From Oscillospiraceae bacterium (GTDB lineage: Bacteria > Bacillota > Clostridia > Oscillospirales > Ruminococcaceae), in the NCBI GenBank assembly GCA_017505635.1, contig JAFVOU010000031.1, forward strand, positions 1 to 64,000: DNA of 64,000 bases, written 5' to 3'. Both the position numbers and the translations under genes were made by a program. Numbering within the stretch: position 1 is the first letter of the stretch; every line of letters starts with the position of its first letter. This document shows, piece after piece, positions 15,953-24,613 of this stretch. The notes under the pieces are model-generated. The model did not search any database. It saw only the letters and a program-made list of their open reading frames with translations, and had not been told where the DNA came from.

Positions 15953-16793
15953 ATCTGTGCTGTGAAATATCAAAGCTGTCAAAGATGTACATGTCAAATT
16001 CGCCGTTTACAAAGCTGAGTTCTTCGGCAGATTTAAGTGTGTAGCAGGCTGTTTTTGCACCTAACAGACGGCAGATATTAAGGGAGATATTGTCTTTATG
16101 GATTGCCTTGTAGCTGATAAAGTCAGGGCGGGTTGCCACGTTTTCGGGCATATAGGTAAGCACAAGATACAGTGCCTTGCCTGCATATTTTTCGTTGTCC
16201 CAGAATTCTTCGGCAAGCTGACCGCGGGCAACCTGCGGTGCGTTCTTTTTGTACCACAAAAGTGCACGGGGGTCAAAGCACTGCATTGCATATTCGCCGT
16301 CATAATTATCCAGCAAAGCCTGACCTGCAGCACACACCGCTGTGTCAACTTTGTCCATCTTGTATTCCACAAGCAGAGGCACCCTGCCGTCAACAAGTGC
16401 AAGAGTTTCTTCAAAGGTAGGGATTGTTTCATCTGTGCCAAGCAGTTTCATCTCTTTAAGTTCTGCAGCTGTATAATCCCATATTTTGCCTTCCACGCCG
16501 CACATTCTGTCAAGGTCTGCATCGTGGAAAACCATAGCCACACCGTCGGAAGAAAGCTGGATATCCAGTTCGATAACAAAGTCTTTTGCTATTGCTGCCT
16601 CAAAGCTTGGCAGAGAGTTTTCAGGCACACCGTTTTCGTTGTCAAAGTATCCGCGGTGGGCAATGCTTCTGCCCATAAATGCGGACATATCAGGTTTGTT
16701 GAACATTCTTGGTGCCAGCAGAAAGCATACAAGCAGGCACAGCACCACAATTATAATACCAATTATTTTTAATGGTTTTTTAAGTTTTGTCAT
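15951..16793 (-). CDS. Glycerophosphodiester phosphodiesterase, membrane-anchored
   Basis: 280 aa. One transmembrane helix (about 9-28, IIGIIIVVLCLLVCFLLAP) puts the catalytic domain outside the cell. GDPD motifs follow: SIAHRG (about 43-48), ELDIQLSSDGVAMVFHDADL with the metal-binding E/D pair and catalytic His, and VEYK near 145. It should hydrolyse glycerophosphodiesters from lipids or teichoic acids to glycerol-3-phosphate. The probable upstream neighbour on the same strand is the ferritin-like gene, separated by a terminator, so it is likely transcribed alone. Confidence 0.88.
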   Translation of the reverse strand: MTKLKKPLKIIGIIIVVLCLLVCFLLAPRMFNKPDMSAFMGRSIAHRGYFDNENGVPENSLPSFEAAIAKDFVIELDIQLSSDGVAMVFHDADLDRMCGVEGKIWDYTAAELKEMKLLGTDETIPTFEETLALVDGRVPLLVEYKMDKVDTAVCAAGQALLDNYDGEYAMQCFDPRALLWYKKNAPQVARGQLAEEFWDNEKYAGKALYLVLTYMPENVATRPDFISYKAIHKDNISLNICRLLGAKTACYTLKSAEELSFVNGEFDMYIFDSFDISQHR

Positions 16794-16862
16794 AGTTTGT
16801 CACCTTGTATAAAATTTTGTCAGCAACAGTTTAACACGATATTTCAATATAGTCAAAGCAAA

Positions 16863-16898
16863 AGGCGGATATACAGGTTCTATGCCCGTATATCCGCC
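16863..16898 (-). terminator. Terminator of the four-helix protein gene
   Basis: 11-bp perfect stem GGCGGATATAC / GTATATCCGCC with TTTTGC after it on the minus strand. Confidence 0.8.
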
Positions 16899-16903
16899 AT
16901 ATT

Positions 16904-17338
16904 TTACAAAAAACCACGCATATCAATCACAAGTTTTTCCTCAAGGTTAATAAGCCGTTTTGTGATATCCTTGCTCACCTCGTCTGCCGCCTTGTACTGA
17001 TTAAGATACATATTAAGGCTTTTGACGCCCATATTGCACCCGTCAGTCATAAGGTCAGCAATGGTGGCATCGCTCTCTTTCATCATAAGCTTCATATTGG
17101 TTTTCATCCAGGACATGCTTTTTGCCATAACATTAGGTTCCTTGCCGTCATCTTTATATTTATCCAGCAGCGCCTGCAGCTGTCTGTCCAGTTTTTCGTG
17201 TTCGGTTTTGCAGTCGGTCAGCAGTTTTTCCAGCTTTTCGCTTTTTACAAAGGGCAGCACCTCATCAATGCTGCTTACGCCCATTTTAACCCCCGCATCA
17301 CATTCCCGCAGAAGACGTATGGTATCCTGTTCTATCAT
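16904..17338 (-). CDS. Small ferritin-like/four-helix protein, function unknown
   Basis: 144 aa, predicted to be almost entirely helical. The pattern (TIRLLRECDAGVKMGVSSID..., TEHEKLDRQL, MSWMKTNMKL, CNMGVKSLNMYLNQY) resembles ferritin-like proteins of the DUF2383 type in Clostridia. Carboxylate ligands typical of a diiron site are incomplete, so metal binding is doubtful. It stands alone between a terminator and the tRNA-Ser promoter region. Confidence 0.75.
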   Translation of the reverse strand: MIEQDTIRLLRECDAGVKMGVSSIDEVLPFVKSEKLEKLLTDCKTEHEKLDRQLQALLDKYKDDGKEPNVMAKSMSWMKTNMKLMMKESDATIADLMTDGCNMGVKSLNMYLNQYKAADEVSKDITKRLINLEEKLVIDMRGFL

Positions 17339-17449
17339 AAATTCTCACCTTTCTGTTTTTTTAAGTATTATGTGCCTTTTGTTATGAATTATTTACAGAA
17401 AACTGACAAAAATAATGATATATATTCCACCAATATTCATTTATCGCTA

Positions 17450-17478
17450 TTGATTTTCAGTTTAAAATTAATTATAAT
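17450..17478 (+). promoter_or_regulatory. tRNA-Ser promoter
   Basis: TTGATT (17450-17455), 17-bp spacer, TATAAT (17473-17478), 20 bp before the tRNA. Confidence 0.75.
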
Positions 17479-17498
17479 TATATGGTTAAATAATATAT

Positions 17499-17592
17499 GG
17501 AGACGTATCGAAGTGGTCGTAACGAGAGCGACTCGAAATCGTTTTGTCGGTGTTGAGCCGGCACGTGGGTTCGAATCCCACCGTCTCCGCCA
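17499..17592 (+). tRNA. tRNA-Ser(CGA)
   Basis: 94-nt class II tRNA: acceptor GGAGACG pairs with CGTCTCC, anticodon loop CTCGAAA gives anticodon CGA, a long variable arm (GTCGGTGTTGAGCCGGC) marks it as serine, T-loop TTCGAAT, discriminator G and encoded CCA. Confidence 0.96.
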
Positions 17593-17824
17593 GAAACCGG
17601 TAATTATAATATTATCGGTTTTTTTATTTACCGGCAGACAGCAGGATGATTCGAACCCGTGAGGGTTTTGCCGTCAGAAAACAGTGTGGTACACTGTTTT
17701 CAGGCAAAAGAGCTTGAGCGGGAGCGAAAGCCAGACAGTATGCAAGGCGCAAGCCGAAGCAGACGGCGAATCCCACCGTCTCCGCCAGAAACCGATAATT
17801 ATAATATTATCGGTTTTCTTATTT
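17572..17824 (+). repeat. Duplicated tRNA-Ser 3' end plus terminator around a 137-bp insert
   Basis: A 58-bp segment (17572-17629: T-arm 3' side, acceptor end, CCA and terminator) is repeated with two mismatches at 17767-17824, offset 195 bp. The insert holds a large hairpin (outer stem 17666-17672/17703-17709; inner 10-bp stem 17678-17687/17691-17700) and the word GATTCGAACCC, itself T-loop-like. The duplication resembles attL/attR of a very small element or a slippage product. Confidence 0.85.
17594..17625 (+). terminator. tRNA-Ser terminator
   Basis: 11-bp stem AAACCGGTAAT / ATTATCGGTTT followed by a T run; a second copy follows 195 bp downstream. Confidence 0.8.
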
Positions 17825-17890
17825 TAACCCCTAAACTCAGAATGCAGCGTATTTGATTTTGCGCTGCATTTTTATTTTAAGGAGAATGCT

Positions 17891-19072
17891 ATGAACTTTT
17901 ACAGCCGTGCACTTAAACTTAAAGACGAAACAGTATACCACCGCCGCTATCTGCACCGCAATGCCGAATGCGGCCTCAATATGCCTGTTGCAAAAAAATA
18001 CATCACCCACCAGCTGTCGCTGTGCGGCATAAAGGCTGTGCCCTGCGGTTTTGGGCTGACCGCCACAATAGGCAGCGGCAAACCCGTTATACTGCTGCGG
18101 GCAGATATGGATGCCCTGCCTATGAAAGAGCAGAGCGGCGAAAGCTTTTCTTCCACCACCGCCTGTGCTCACACCTGCGGCCACGATTTTCACACAGCAA
18201 TGCTGCTTACCGCGGCAAAGCTGCTCAAGGAACAGGAACATACCCTTAAAGGCACGGTAAAGCTTATGTTTCAGCCTGCCGAAGAAACCCTGGAAGGCGC
18301 ACGCAATATGATTGAACACGGCATACTGCGCAACCCCGACGTGGATGCCGCACTGGCATTCCATACAGGTGCAGGCAGAATACCTGTAGGCACCTATATG
18401 TACAACGCAGGGGGCACAATGATGCTGTCGGCAGACAATTTCTGCATAACAATCTGCGGCAAGGGCGGCCACGGTGCATATCCCGAACTCAGCATCAGCC
18501 CAATAAATATGGCTGCCCATATATACAATGCCTTCAACAGCATTGTCAGTCTGGAGGTTGACCCCCAGAAAACCTGCATGCTATCCATAGGCAGATTCTG
18601 CGGCGGCGAAAGCGGAAATGTCATTCCCGAAAGCGTGGTTATAGAAGGTTCTTTCCGCACCGATGATGCCGATACCAGAAAACTGATGAAAAAGCGCATA
18701 AGCGAAACTGCAACCGGCATTGCCAAAGCCTTTGGAGGCAGTGCCGATGTGCACTGGCTGTGCGGTGCCCCCGCCCTTGTGTGCAGCAAGACCTTTACCG
18801 ACAGCATGGCAGGATATATAAGCGAACTGGATATTCCCCGCCTTGCACCATTAAAGGATATAAAGGCAAATGCATCGGAGGACTTTGCCCATATTGCCGC
18901 CAGTGTTCCCTCGGCTATGATTTATATTTCGGCAGGCTTTGATGATGAACGCGGCAGCCATACAGCCCACAGCCCCAAAGTGCTTTTCAACGAAGATGTG
19001 TGTCCCGTAGGTGCCGCAGCCTATGCACACTGCGCCTTTCGCTGGCTGGAGGACAGCACAAACCACAGCTGA
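17891..19072 (+). CDS. M20-family amidohydrolase
   Basis: 393 aa, the normal length for the AmhX/HipO-type M20D group. Metal-binding motifs are LLRADMDALPM (about 75-85), AHTCGHDFHTAML (about 96-108), QPAEETLEGA (about 135-144) and the C-terminal SEDFAHIA and SHTAHSPK. It should hydrolyse N-acyl amino acids such as hippurate or N-acetyl-L,L-diaminopimelate-like substrates; the specific substrate is not evident. GGAGAA precedes ATG 17891. It stands alone after the tRNA-Ser duplication. Confidence 0.9.
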   Translation: MNFYSRALKLKDETVYHRRYLHRNAECGLNMPVAKKYITHQLSLCGIKAVPCGFGLTATIGSGKPVILLRADMDALPMKEQSGESFSSTTACAHTCGHDFHTAMLLTAAKLLKEQEHTLKGTVKLMFQPAEETLEGARNMIEHGILRNPDVDAALAFHTGAGRIPVGTYMYNAGGTMMLSADNFCITICGKGGHGAYPELSISPINMAAHIYNAFNSIVSLEVDPQKTCMLSIGRFCGGESGNVIPESVVIEGSFRTDDADTRKLMKKRISETATGIAKAFGGSADVHWLCGAPALVCSKTFTDSMAGYISELDIPRLAPLKDIKANASEDFAHIAASVPSAMIYISAGFDDERGSHTAHSPKVLFNEDVCPVGAAAYAHCAFRWLEDSTNHS

Positions 19073-19161
19073 CCCCTGACACCTGCCCCCTTTAAACTGC
19101 CCGCAGTCATATGTGGCGGCAAAGCCTGTGCATACTTTCTGCACTGCTGCGGTACCGGCAT

Positions 19162-19195
19162 ATAAAAAAATAAAACCACTCCGATTGGAGTGGTT
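19162..19195 (-). terminator. rpsT terminator
   Basis: 9-bp stem AACCACTCC / GGAGTGGTT (19174-19182, 19187-19195), T-rich tail on the minus strand. Confidence 0.88.
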
Positions 19196-19209
19196 AAACT
19201 TTTCGTAAA

Positions 19210-19470
19210 TTATTTTGCTGCGTTAGCTGCTTTCATCATTTTAGATACTTTTCTAGCAGCTGTGTTTTTATGGAGAACACCTTTTGTGCATGCTTTATCA
19301 ATTGTAGAAACAGCTGTTGCAACAGCGATGTTTGCGTCAGCGGAACCAGCAGCTACTGCGCTGTCTGCTTTTTTGATAACAGTTTTAAGGTTGCTCTTCA
19401 CAGCTTTGTTACGAAGATTTTCTTTCTTCGCTTGTACTACTCTATCTTTCTGAGATTTAATATTTGGCAT
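19210..19470 (-). CDS. rpsT: 30S ribosomal protein S20
   Basis: 86 aa, Lys/Ala-rich helical protein with the S20 start MPNIKSQKDRVVQAKKENLR and the conserved end HKNTAARKVSKMMKAANA. It binds 16S rRNA during early 30S assembly. The start is ATG 19470, 6 nt after a strong GGAGGTGG site (plus-strand 19476-19483); the frame stays open upstream to 19578 but that part is not S20-like. It has its own promoter and terminator. Confidence 0.97.
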   Translation of the reverse strand: MPNIKSQKDRVVQAKKENLRNKAVKSNLKTVIKKADSAVAAGSADANIAVATAVSTIDKACTKGVLHKNTAARKVSKMMKAANAAK

Positions 19471-19507
19471 GATTCCACCTCCTTCAATTACTGTGACAGT
19501 ATTAATT

Positions 19508-19536
19508 ATAATACCATTAAGTGTACAAAAATGCAA
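19508..19536 (-). promoter_or_regulatory. rpsT promoter
   Basis: Minus-strand TTGCAT (19531-19536), 17-bp spacer, TATTAT (19508-19513). Confidence 0.7.
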
Positions 19537-19724
19537 GTGTTTTTTTATAAATTTCTTACAAATTTTCAGAGCGGACATATTATATCACACATTTGCATAT
19601 AAATAAAGATAGTTTTAGGGTAAATTTTTCCTCAAAATAATAAAAAATTGCGCTTTTGGGATTTTTGACAGATTATTTTTACCATTATACCTTGTATCAA
19701 TTTCAGCTGTGGGAGGTGTTTCGC

Positions 19725-20810
19725 TTGAAAAAACTATGGGTGCTGTTTATATTCCCCGCCATAATGGCGGTTATGCTTTTTGTTTTTGGGGGCAGTTTTG
19801 CCAATGCCGCCGCCCGCACAGCCCTGTGGTTTTTCAACCCCGCTGCCGCCGTACAGCACAGCGCACAGCACGGTGTGCCGGAAACTCCTTTTGACACATC
19901 GGTTTTCCCATTCAGCGGCAAGGAAACAAGCCACGCAAATCCCTTTGAAGGTTTTGACATAAACAGCATAAAAACCACCCCCGCCCCTGCTGTCACCCCT
20001 TCCTTTGACACCGACTATCCCATTGTGGAACTCACCTATGCACCGGTGCTTAACGATGTAACCTACCGCCGACAGAACTGCTATGTAAAAAATGTCACCG
20101 ACTATACAAAAGCCGAGGTGGAAACCGAGCTTCTTGCCCCGCTGGATTTTAAGGTGGAAAAGCACAGCGACCTGCCACAGATACTTATAATGCACACCCA
20201 CGCCACCGAAAGCTATCAGAATCACAGCGAACTTTACTACGACCCCGCCTATGCCTGCCGCGACACCGACAACAGCAGAAATATGACAAGCGTTGGCAAA
20301 ATTATCACCGACCGCCTTAATCAGCTTGGCTACAACACAATTCAGGACACCACTTTGCACGACTATCCAAACTACAACGGCAGCTATGACCGCAGCAAAA
20401 AGACGGTGGAAGAATATCTTGCACAGTATCCTTCCATAAAAGTGGTGCTGGATGTTCACCGCGATGCCATCGAACGGGCCGACGGCACCCGCATAAAACC
20501 TGTTGTTTCCATAAACGGCAAAAGGTATGCCCAGGTAATGATTATTTCGGGGGCAGACAACGGTTATCTCAATATGCCCAACTTTCGCAAAAATCTGCGG
20601 TTTGCCAGCCATTTTCAGAACAGTATGGAAACCTTGTACCCCGGCTTTACCCGCCCCATACTTTTTGACTACCGCAACTACAACCAGCAGCTTACAACAG
20701 GCAGCCTGCTTATCGAGGTGGGCGGCCACGCAAACACCCTTGAGGAGGCACAGAACTCTGCAGTGCTTATTGCAGACAGTCTTGCCCACACCTTTGATAC
20801 CGCGCAATAA
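19725..20810 (+). CDS. spoIIP: Stage II sporulation protein P (peptidoglycan hydrolase)
   Basis: 361 aa from TTG 19725, chosen because GGGAGGTG at 19711-19718 lies 6 nt upstream and the protein then starts with a membrane anchor (about 5-25). The frame is open back to 19656. SpoIIP motifs are MHTHATESY (about 145-153), VLDVHRDAIERADG, a RKNLRFASHFQ segment and LLIEVGGHANTLEEAQ near the C terminus. In spore formers SpoIIP works with SpoIID and SpoIIM as amidase/endopeptidase to drive engulfment. It is good evidence that the host sporulates or descends from spore formers. Confidence 0.92.
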   Translation: MKKLWVLFIFPAIMAVMLFVFGGSFANAAARTALWFFNPAAAVQHSAQHGVPETPFDTSVFPFSGKETSHANPFEGFDINSIKTTPAPAVTPSFDTDYPIVELTYAPVLNDVTYRRQNCYVKNVTDYTKAEVETELLAPLDFKVEKHSDLPQILIMHTHATESYQNHSELYYDPAYACRDTDNSRNMTSVGKIITDRLNQLGYNTIQDTTLHDYPNYNGSYDRSKKTVEEYLAQYPSIKVVLDVHRDAIERADGTRIKPVVSINGKRYAQVMIISGADNGYLNMPNFRKNLRFASHFQNSMETLYPGFTRPILFDYRNYNQQLTTGSLLIEVGGHANTLEEAQNSAVLIADSLAHTFDTAQ

Positions 20811-20979
20811 ATTGCATACAGTAGAATTTACCGCATTTTTCGGCCTAGTGTACTTAAAATCCGTTTTGTCCTCATTTTATCAATATAACTTAAGGTTATA
20901 TCCCATATGTCTTTGCCTGTGCAAAAATTATCGATATATTTGGACAATTTGCGACTTTTAATCCCGCGTTAAGATTTAG

Positions 20980-21028
20980 TATAATATTAGAAAATAGACT
21001 ATAGTACAGTTTAGACTATGGTACAGTT
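20980..21028 (+). promoter_or_regulatory. perR control region: TATAAT box and 17-bp tandem repeat
   Basis: A TATAAT at 20980-20985 is followed by two adjacent copies of TAGACTATRGTACAGTT (20995-21011 and 21012-21028, one mismatch) that begin near the expected transcription start. The repeat does not resemble the classic PerR box (TTATAATNATTATAA). Confidence 0.6.
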
Positions 21029-21058
21029 TCGCTGACAGGATTCAAGAGGGGTTTCCAT

Positions 21059-21445
21059 ATGCAGACAAGACAGACTTTTCAGAAAACACTTACCCTGGAA
21101 GCAGTGCGTGAAATGCAGTGCCATCCTACTGCCGACCAGGTTTATGCCTATGTGGCAGAAAAATATCCGGAAATAAGCCGCGCAACAGTATACCGCAATT
21201 TAAACCAGCTTTGCGATGCCGGCGAAATAGGCCGTGTAAAAAATCCTTACGGGGCAGACCGTTTTGACCATATTGCAGGCAGACATTTTCATTTTATCTG
21301 CCTCAGCTGCGGACAGCTTACAAACGTTGATATCCCTGATATCTCCTACTTCGAAAATCTCTGCACACAGCAGACAGGTGCACAGGTAACCGAAAGCCAC
21401 ATTTTCTTTGGCGGTTTGTGCAAAAACTGCACCGACGGGCAATAA
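21059..21445 (+). CDS. perR: PerR-type Fur-family peroxide regulator
   Basis: 128 aa. The N-terminal winged helix includes CHPTADQVYAYVAEKYPEI and ATVYRNLNQL. Regulatory metal ligands of PerR are recognisable: the His in CHPTAD, the Asp of RFDHIAG, the two His of RHFHF and the Asp of VDIPD. A structural zinc site is formed by CLSC and CKNC. In anaerobic Firmicutes PerR represses rubrerythrin and other peroxide-defence genes until oxidised; here rubrerythrin is immediately downstream, which supports PerR over Fur or Zur. Confidence 0.85.
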   Translation: MQTRQTFQKTLTLEAVREMQCHPTADQVYAYVAEKYPEISRATVYRNLNQLCDAGEIGRVKNPYGADRFDHIAGRHFHFICLSCGQLTNVDIPDISYFENLCTQQTGAQVTESHIFFGGLCKNCTDGQ

Positions 21446-21551
21446 TATTGTTAAATTTATCTCTTTAACTTTTCACAAATATATTGTATACTATCTACAT
21501 AATGTGCTGCAGTTTTCTGCGGTGCAAATACACACAACAAGGAGATTTATT

Positions 21552-22091
21552 ATGAACCTTAAAGGCACAAAAACAGAAGCTAATCTTATGGCTGCTTTCG
21601 CAGGTGAAAGCCAGGCAAGAAACAAATACACATACTATGCTTCCAAAGCTAAAAAAGAAGGCTACAACCAGATTGCTGACCTGTTCCTTGAAACAGCAAA
21701 CAACGAAAAAGAACACGCAAAACTCTGGTTCAAACTTCTTCACGACGGCGAAGTTCCATCCACAATCGAAAACCTTAAAGATGCTGCTGCAGGCGAAAAC
21801 TACGAACATACAGAAATGTACCGTGTAATGGCTGAAGAAGCAAAAGAAGAAGGTTTTACAAAAATTGCCTGGCTGTTTGAAGCTGTTGGCAAAATTGAAA
21901 AAGACCACGAAGAAAGATACCTTAAACTTCTTGCAAACGTAGAAGAAGGCAAAGTATTTGAAAAAGAAGAAGAACAGGCATGGTACTGCGCAAACTGCGG
22001 TCATGTACACTACGGCAAAAAAGCTCCTGGTATGTGCCCTGTATGTTCTCATCCACAGGCTTATTTCGAAATCAAAAAATCCAACTTCTAA
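21552..22091 (+). CDS. Rubrerythrin
   Basis: 179 aa with classic architecture: a ferritin-like diiron four-helix domain (MAAFAGESQARNKYTYYA at about 15-32, NEKEHAKLWFKLLH, EEAKEEGFTKIAWLF and GKIEKDHEERYLKLL) followed by a C-terminal rubredoxin domain (WYCANCGHVHYG and MCPVCSHPQAYFE). It reduces hydrogen peroxide using electrons from rubredoxin or NADH. The start ATG 21552 follows GGAGA; the frame is open upstream but not rubrerythrin-like. Its position behind perR suggests peroxide induction. Confidence 0.95.
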   Translation: MNLKGTKTEANLMAAFAGESQARNKYTYYASKAKKEGYNQIADLFLETANNEKEHAKLWFKLLHDGEVPSTIENLKDAAAGENYEHTEMYRVMAEEAKEEGFTKIAWLFEAVGKIEKDHEERYLKLLANVEEGKVFEKEEEQAWYCANCGHVHYGKKAPGMCPVCSHPQAYFEIKKSNF

Positions 22092-22128
22092 TTCAGAATT
22101 CATCTTCTTTCTTAGAAGCAAATCATAC

Positions 22129-22162
22129 AAAAAGGGAACGGTGTTACAGCCGTTCCCTTTTT
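22129..22162 (+). terminator. Rubrerythrin terminator
   Basis: 13-bp perfect stem AAAAAGGGAACGG / CCGTTCCCTTTTT (22129-22141, 22150-22162). Confidence 0.88.
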
Positions 22163-22191
22163 GGTTTTATATTAATTTTACTTTATAAATT

Positions 22192-23079
22192 TTACTGCCC
22201 TGTCTTTTGTTTTGCCGTTTTAAAATCCACCTCGCTTACAACAAGGCTTGCCACGATAAGGCTGCCGCCCACAAGCAGGTTAAGAGTAAATTTTTCAAAG
22301 CCGAACAAAATAGAGAATATGCTGCCGAAAACACTTTCGAACATAAGCACAAGGCTGGCTGTGGACGGATTTACATATTTCTGTGCCGCAACCTGCATAC
22401 TCTGGGCAAGGAAGGACGAACCCGCCCCAAGATAGATAAGTGGCAGTATCGCCAGTTTCCAGTTTACGTCAGGCATATGCATACCTTCAAAGAACACAAA
22501 ATAAACCGCACCGCCGATAAAATGTGTCAATGCCATCATAAATGCACCAACCGCAAAATGGCTTTCGCTTTTCTGCATTGCAAGAAAAACTATGGAAAGG
22601 CCAAAGCCGAATGCACAGGCCAGAGAGTAGATGTCCCCCACATTGAAGGAAAGTCCGTTCTGAAACACCCCTGCAAGCACCGCTGTGCCAACCATACATA
22701 TTGCCACCGCCGCAAAGTTTTTGGGCTGTGGTCTGCGCTTCATAATAACCCACGCCATAAACGGAATCATAACCACATTTGTTGTGGTTAAAAACGCACT
22801 GTTGGAAAGTGTTGTATACTGTGCACCTATGCTTTGCAGCAGAAAGCCCATCATATTTGCCAAACCTGCAAGAAGACCGATTTTAAAACCTTCCTTTGTC
22901 ATATTGAGAATATGCTTGTGGAACAGTGCAAACACAATAACAGTAAACATTGCGGCCCTTATCATGTTCATAAGTCCTACCGTAACACCCATATCCAGCG
23001 CAATTTTGATTGCCACAAAACCGCCGCCCCAGATTATCGTTACCAGCAGCATAACCAGAATAGCTGTCTGTTTTTTCAA
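22192..23079 (-). CDS. EamA/DMT-family transporter
   Basis: 295 aa with ten hydrophobic helices in two EamA repeats (first begins VTIIWGGGFVAIKIAL; second has PLIYLGAGSSFLAQSMQVAAQ near 225-245). The start is assigned to TTG 23079 because AAGAGG lies 9 nt upstream; the frame extends to 23154 without another ribosome site. DMT exporters of this type move amino acids, nucleobases or other metabolites, and the substrate cannot be predicted. It is a single gene, transcribed toward rubrerythrin. Confidence 0.87.
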   Translation of the reverse strand: MKKQTAILVMLLVTIIWGGGFVAIKIALDMGVTVGLMNMIRAAMFTVIVFALFHKHILNMTKEGFKIGLLAGLANMMGFLLQSIGAQYTTLSNSAFLTTTNVVMIPFMAWVIMKRRPQPKNFAAVAICMVGTAVLAGVFQNGLSFNVGDIYSLACAFGFGLSIVFLAMQKSESHFAVGAFMMALTHFIGGAVYFVFFEGMHMPDVNWKLAILPLIYLGAGSSFLAQSMQVAAQKYVNPSTASLVLMFESVFGSIFSILFGFEKFTLNLLVGGSLIVASLVVSEVDFKTAKQKTGQ

Positions 23080-23198
23080 GATTGTATACCTCTTACTATA
23101 TTTTTTACATAAAAACAGCAGGAGACACACCCCTGCTGTCGTTTTCAGCATCATAACGGGACGCCGAGGACGCCGTCCCCTACAAACAATTTCAGTAT

Positions 23199-24056
23199 TT
23201 AACCCAGCAGAATATCACTCAAGGCACAGAACTGTTCAAGTGTCATCTGTTCAGGGCGCACCATTGGTTTTTCGCCAATCTGTGCAAGGGCATCTTCTAT
23301 TGCTGCTTTGGAGATGCCAAGTGTTGCGCTTGTGCTGTTCACAAAGGTTTTTCTGCGCTGTGTAAATGCGGCACGGATAAGGCGGAACATATTCTTTTCG
23401 CTTTTCGGTGTCACTTTCGGCTGCTTGTTTATGTCCAGGCGGATAACCGAAGATGTAACCTTTGGCGGCGGAAAAAACGAACCCGGTGAAACATTGAAAC
23501 ACACTGTAGGCTGTGCATAGTAGTTTACCGCAAGGCTGATTGCACCTGCATCACGGCTGCCCTCTTTTGCACAGATGCGCTGGGCTGCCTCTTTCTGCAC
23601 CATAACTGTAATGTTTTCCACAGGGATGCGGTCTTCCAGCAGTTTCATAATAATAGGGCTTGTGATGTAGTAAGGCAGGTTTGCACAGACCATAACCGGC
23701 ATATCGCCAAATTCTTCGGCAATAAGGGCGTTAAGGTCAACTTCCAGCACGTCCTTGTTGATAATCTTTATGTTGTCAAAATCAGCCAGTGTTTCTTCCA
23801 GCAAAGGCAGCAGCTTTGTATCAATTTCTATTGCCACAACCTTTTTTGCACGGAGGGCAAGTTCCTTTGTAAGCACACCGATACCTGTGCCGATTTCGAT
23901 TACACCGCAGTTTTCGTCCACCTCGGCGTGTTCGGCAATTTTAGGGCAGATGCCGCTGTTTACGATAAAGTTCTGTCCGTAACCTTTCTGCAGTGCAAAG
24001 CCATAACGTGCACAAAGGTCTTTTATATAGGAAATATTGGTTAATTCTCTGTTCAT
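23199..24056 (-). CDS. rsmA: 16S rRNA (A1518/A1519) dimethyltransferase
   Basis: 285 aa, typical KsgA/RsmA. Motifs: KGYGQNFIVNSGICPKIAE at the N terminus, SAM-binding IEIGTGIGVLTKELA (about 50-64), CANLPYYITSPIIMKLLE (catalytic NLPY, about 123-140) and VQKEAAQRICA. It dimethylates two adjacent adenines in helix 45 of 16S rRNA. The gene follows cdd by one base on the same strand, so it is co-transcribed with it. Confidence 0.95.
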   Translation of the reverse strand: MNRELTNISYIKDLCARYGFALQKGYGQNFIVNSGICPKIAEHAEVDENCGVIEIGTGIGVLTKELALRAKKVVAIEIDTKLLPLLEETLADFDNIKIINKDVLEVDLNALIAEEFGDMPVMVCANLPYYITSPIIMKLLEDRIPVENITVMVQKEAAQRICAKEGSRDAGAISLAVNYYAQPTVCFNVSPGSFFPPPKVTSSVIRLDINKQPKVTPKSEKNMFRLIRAAFTQRRKTFVNSTSATLGISKAAIEDALAQIGEKPMVRPEQMTLEQFCALSDILLG

Positions 24057-24057
24057 T

Positions 24058-24486
24058 CTAATCTTCCTGTGGTCTGAATTTTACAAATGGATATGGCATC
24101 ATAGACGCCACAGTTTCTACAATATAATCTCCGTTAAGAGATGCCAGGATAACTTCGGTCCCGGACAAACTTTCCGCAAACTCGCCCATAACCTGTCTGC
24201 AGGCACCGCAGGGCGCTCCGTCGGTAACATTATCCCCCGCCACAATGGCAATTGCCTCAAACTCTGTGCAGCCTTCCGACACCATTTTGAAAAGTGCTGT
24301 GCGTTCGGCACACATTGTCATACCGTAGGACACATTTTCGATATTGCAGCCGGTGTAAATTTTTCCGTCTGTGCCAAGCACTGCCGCACCAACAGAAAAT
24401 TTTGAATACGGCGCATAGGCTTTTTCCCTTGCCGCAATGGCTTTCTGCACAAGCTGTGCACGGATTTCATCGGTTATTCCTGCCAT
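24058..24486 (-). CDS. cdd: Cytidine deaminase
   Basis: 142 aa, the homotetrameric short type. Substrate motif YAPYSKFSVGAAVL (about 24-37), zinc motif MCAERTALF (about 59-67) and PCGACRQVMGEF (about 92-103) are all intact. It deaminates cytidine and deoxycytidine to uridines in pyrimidine salvage. GGAGCG precedes ATG 24486. A dCMP deaminase gene is divergent 128 bp away, giving a small pyrimidine-deamination cluster. Confidence 0.95.
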   Translation of the reverse strand: MAGITDEIRAQLVQKAIAAREKAYAPYSKFSVGAAVLGTDGKIYTGCNIENVSYGMTMCAERTALFKMVSEGCTEFEAIAIVAGDNVTDGAPCGACRQVMGEFAESLSGTEVILASLNGDYIVETVASMMPYPFVKFRPQED

Positions 24487-24613
24487 AAAAACGCTCCTTT
24501 CGGTAAATATATAAAACTGTTAAACAATTATATCATACTTTGACGCAAAATCCATTGATTATTTGACATTTTTCCTTTAAAATAAATAAAAATACAATTT
24601 TGAGGATACGTAT

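Noticed and set aside
17593..17856. Protein-coding frames across the tRNA-Ser duplication
   Set aside because: No ribosome site, frames run through tRNA sequence and terminators.
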